Source: Atopobium sp. | GTDB lineage: Bacteria > Actinomycetota > Coriobacteriia > Coriobacteriales > Atopobiaceae | NCBI GenBank assembly: GCA_018376005.1 | Contig: JAHACE010000078.1 | Location: 1 to 6,985, forward strand | Length of the DNA: 6,985 nucleotides | Direction of reading: 5' to 3' | Part shown: positions 5,586-6,985 of the stretch, piece after piece | Layout: the number at the start of each line of letters is the position of its first letter | Numbering within the stretch: position 1 is the first letter of the stretch | Made by a program: the position numbers and the translations under genes | The notes under the pieces: generated by a model | The model's input: the letters and a program-made list of their open reading frames with translations, nothing else | Databases searched by the model: none | Told to the model about the DNA's origin: nothing

Positions 5586-5639
5586 CCGAGAAGCCCCGTG
5601 GGCTCGGAACTCTCGCGGACTCGCTGCCCGCTGCGGGCA
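5586..5639 (+). promoter_or_regulatory. Structured GC-rich leader of the antiporter gene
   Basis: There are two adjacent stems. The first is CCGAG (5586-5590) with CTCGG (5603-5607), continued by CCC/GGG (5594-5596, 5600-5602) around CGT, with a three-base bulge. The second is TGCCCG (5625-5630) with CGGGCA (5634-5639) around CTG. Lying in the leader of a cation/proton antiporter, they could be an ion-sensing or translation-controlling element. No known riboswitch consensus is recognised with certainty. Confidence 0.4.
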
Positions 5640-5662
5640 CGCCATTACCGCCTACGACCAGG

Positions 5663-5669
5663 AAGGAAG
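5663..5669 (+). promoter_or_regulatory. Ribosome binding site of the antiporter gene
   Basis: The purine run ending AAGGAAG lies about five bases before ATG 5674. This start gives a protein that begins directly with its first membrane span. The ATG at 5571 is in another frame. Confidence 0.7.
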
Positions 5670-5673
5670 CCTG

Positions 5674-6985
5674 ATGGAGACATTTCAATTTGTGCTCATC
5701 GTTTTGACCTGCGTCGCGGCTTCCTCGGTGATCGACAAGTTTGTCGACGTGTCCATCCCCGTTATCCAGGTGGTCATCGGTCTGCTGGTCGCGCTCGTTT
5801 TGCCCAGCGTCCAAGAAGTGCACCTGGAATCCGAGCTCTTTATGCTGGTCTTCATTGCCCCGCTCCTCTTCAACGAGACGAGAGAAACCAACATTCGTGC
5901 ACTTCTCCTTAACCTAAACAGTATTTTGTCGCTGGCGATTGCGCTGGTAATTGTCAGCGTGCTTTCGGTCGGCTACGCCCTCCATCTGATGGTCCCGTCG
6001 ATCCCTCTAGCTGCGGCTTTTGCGCTTGCCTCGGCCCTGGGACCAACCGATGCGGCAACCGTCACCGCGCTTAAATCCAACATCCACCTGACCCATCGCC
6101 AGCAAACGCTCCTCTCCGGAGAGTCCCTTATCAACGATGCGTCCGGCGTTGTTGCATTCCAGTTTTCCGTTGCGGCGGCGGTTACAGGCGCGTTCTCGCT
6201 AGTAGATGCCGCGGGGTCGTTTGCGGTACTCTTTGTGGGCGGCATAGCCGTCGGCATTGTTACAGGCTTTGCGTTTTCCGCCGTAAACGCCATGCTTGGA
6301 AGGCTGGGTTACGAGGACACCGTCGCAAACGTGCTGTACGAGGTGCTCACGCCGTTCCTTGTCTATCTTCTTGCCGAAACCTTTCACGTTTCTGGCGTTT
6401 TGGCTGTTGTAGCAGCGGGTTTGGTGATTGCCCTTCCTCGTAGGCAAAACAATAAAGCGCTGTTCGCGCGGAAAAAACTGGTCTCGGATTCCACGTGGAA
6501 AGTCATCAGCTTCCTCATCAACGGCACGCTTTTTGTGTTCCTGGGAATGGAGCTTCCGCTGGCCGTACTTCCGGGCACAAACGGCGGCCTAAACATCCTG
6601 CAAATTTTAGGCATCGTGATCGCAATTACCCTGTTCATGCACGCAGTTCGCTTCGCATGGCTCTACGCGCTGGAAACCCACAAGCTCCACAAGGGCAGCC
6701 GACTTTGCACCGGCAAAGACGACGTGGATGACGAGAATGACTCCGCAGGTAACGGCCTTTCCGCAGGCAGCAGACCCGCCGGCGGCGAGAAGGGCGCCGC
6801 AGACGGCAGCTCCGACGGCGAGAAACCCGACAAGCAGCCCAAACCAACGTGCGCCATAAAACCCATCTCAATCACGTCGGCCGAGGTCATCAAGAACGTG
6901 CTGGTTACCACTGTTGCAGGTGCAAAAGGTGCGGTAACGTTGTCGATTATCCTCACCTTGCCTCTCACAACCCAGTCCGGAGCAG
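5674..6985 (+). CDS. CPA1-type Na+/H+ antiporter, 3' end outside window
   Basis: The frame is open to the window edge (437 codons) and encodes a polytopic CPA1 (NhaP/NhaG-like) cation:proton antiporter of the cytoplasmic membrane, which would exchange Na+ or K+ for H+ in pH and ion homeostasis. Family landmarks are FIAPLLFNETRETN in an early helix, the ion-site motif GPTDAATV (Asp126), and ESLINDASGVVAF with the Asn154-Asp155 pair that carries transport in NhaP proteins. Further on is AGAKGAVTLSI, corresponding to the family's basic G-x-R/K-G-A-V helix. Unusually, a long hydrophilic Gly/Asp/Ser/Lys-rich loop (about 336-403, including KDDVDDENDS) separates the last two visible membrane blocks; it may be a cytoplasmic regulatory or disordered loop. 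ATG 5674 is chosen because of the strong purine-rich ribosome binding site and because translation starts just before the first hydrophobic helix. The ion specificity cannot be told from sequence. Confidence 0.9.
   Translation, partial: METFQFVLIVLTCVAASSVIDKFVDVSIPVIQVVIGLLVALVLPSVQEVHLESELFMLVFIAPLLFNETRETNIRALLLNLNSILSLAIALVIVSVLSVGYALHLMVPSIPLAAAFALASALGPTDAATVTALKSNIHLTHRQQTLLSGESLINDASGVVAFQFSVAAAVTGAFSLVDAAGSFAVLFVGGIAVGIVTGFAFSAVNAMLGRLGYEDTVANVLYEVLTPFLVYLLAETFHVSGVLAVVAAGLVIALPRRQNNKALFARKKLVSDSTWKVISFLINGTLFVFLGMELPLAVLPGTNGGLNILQILGIVIAITLFMHAVRFAWLYALETHKLHKGSRLCTGKDDVDDENDSAGNGLSAGSRPAGGEKGAADGSSDGEKPDKQPKPTCAIKPISITSAEVIKNVLVTTVAGAKGAVTLSIILTLPLTTQSGA

Noticed and set aside
5571..5912. 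A 113-codon frame starting at the antiporter leader
   Set aside because: It is Arg/Pro-rich, overlaps the antiporter in another frame and has no ribosome binding site; it is a shadow of the leader and gene.

Overview
The window comes from a bacterial chromosome of middling GC content with Shine-Dalgarno-led genes. The gene set is a PFL/DUF711 protein, a Thermoanaerobacter-type NADP(H) secondary alcohol dehydrogenase, a His-rich COG0523 GTPase, a multi-span YdcF-like DUF218 protein and a CPA1 antiporter. This would suit an anaerobic gut or oral bacterium, possibly an Actinomycetota of the Coriobacteriia (Atopobium/Olsenella-like). That placement is an inference from the protein flavour, not proof.

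Layout. (1) 2-826 (+) is the 3' part of a PFL/DUF711 (UPF0210) gene. (2) 827-1348 is a non-coding, AT-richer stretch between two convergent genes. A 12-bp inverted repeat at its two edges looks like one bidirectional terminator that has been split by about 470 bp. The intruding DNA is bounded by two near-identical perfect-stem hairpins in direct orientation, and contains a nested 131-bp inverted-repeat element that could encode a 41-residue peptide. (3) 1349-3497 (-) holds a secondary alcohol dehydrogenase followed by a COG0523/CobW GTPase. The two are joined at about 2486-2495 in a way that removes the last ~15 residues of the dehydrogenase and the start codon and first residues of the GTPase. 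The GTPase is also cut at its other end: an in-frame TAG interrupts a His-rich tail that continues for 47 more codons. The GTPase is therefore damaged at both ends.

(4) 3498-3975 is a divergent intergenic region with dyad symmetries, an extended -10 promoter and a 5'-leader hairpin. (5) 3976-5091 (+) is a membrane protein with a C-terminal YdcF-like DUF218 domain. (6) 5092-5673 holds two paralogous repeat arrays of identical architecture (three direct units of ~31 bp plus one inverted unit that closes a hairpin), then a GC-rich structured leader. (7) 5674 to the window end (+) is a CPA1-type Na+/H+ antiporter, truncated by the window edge.

The genes do not form one pathway. The dehydrogenase and GTPase may have been an operon linking a zinc enzyme to a metal-handling GTPase. 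The DUF218 protein and the antiporter are envelope genes separated by the arrays. The best candidates for something undescribed are the two arrays at 5152-5269 and 5325-5448, whose core words differ between arrays but are held constant and self-complementary within each, and the hairpin-bounded insertion at 840-1309.
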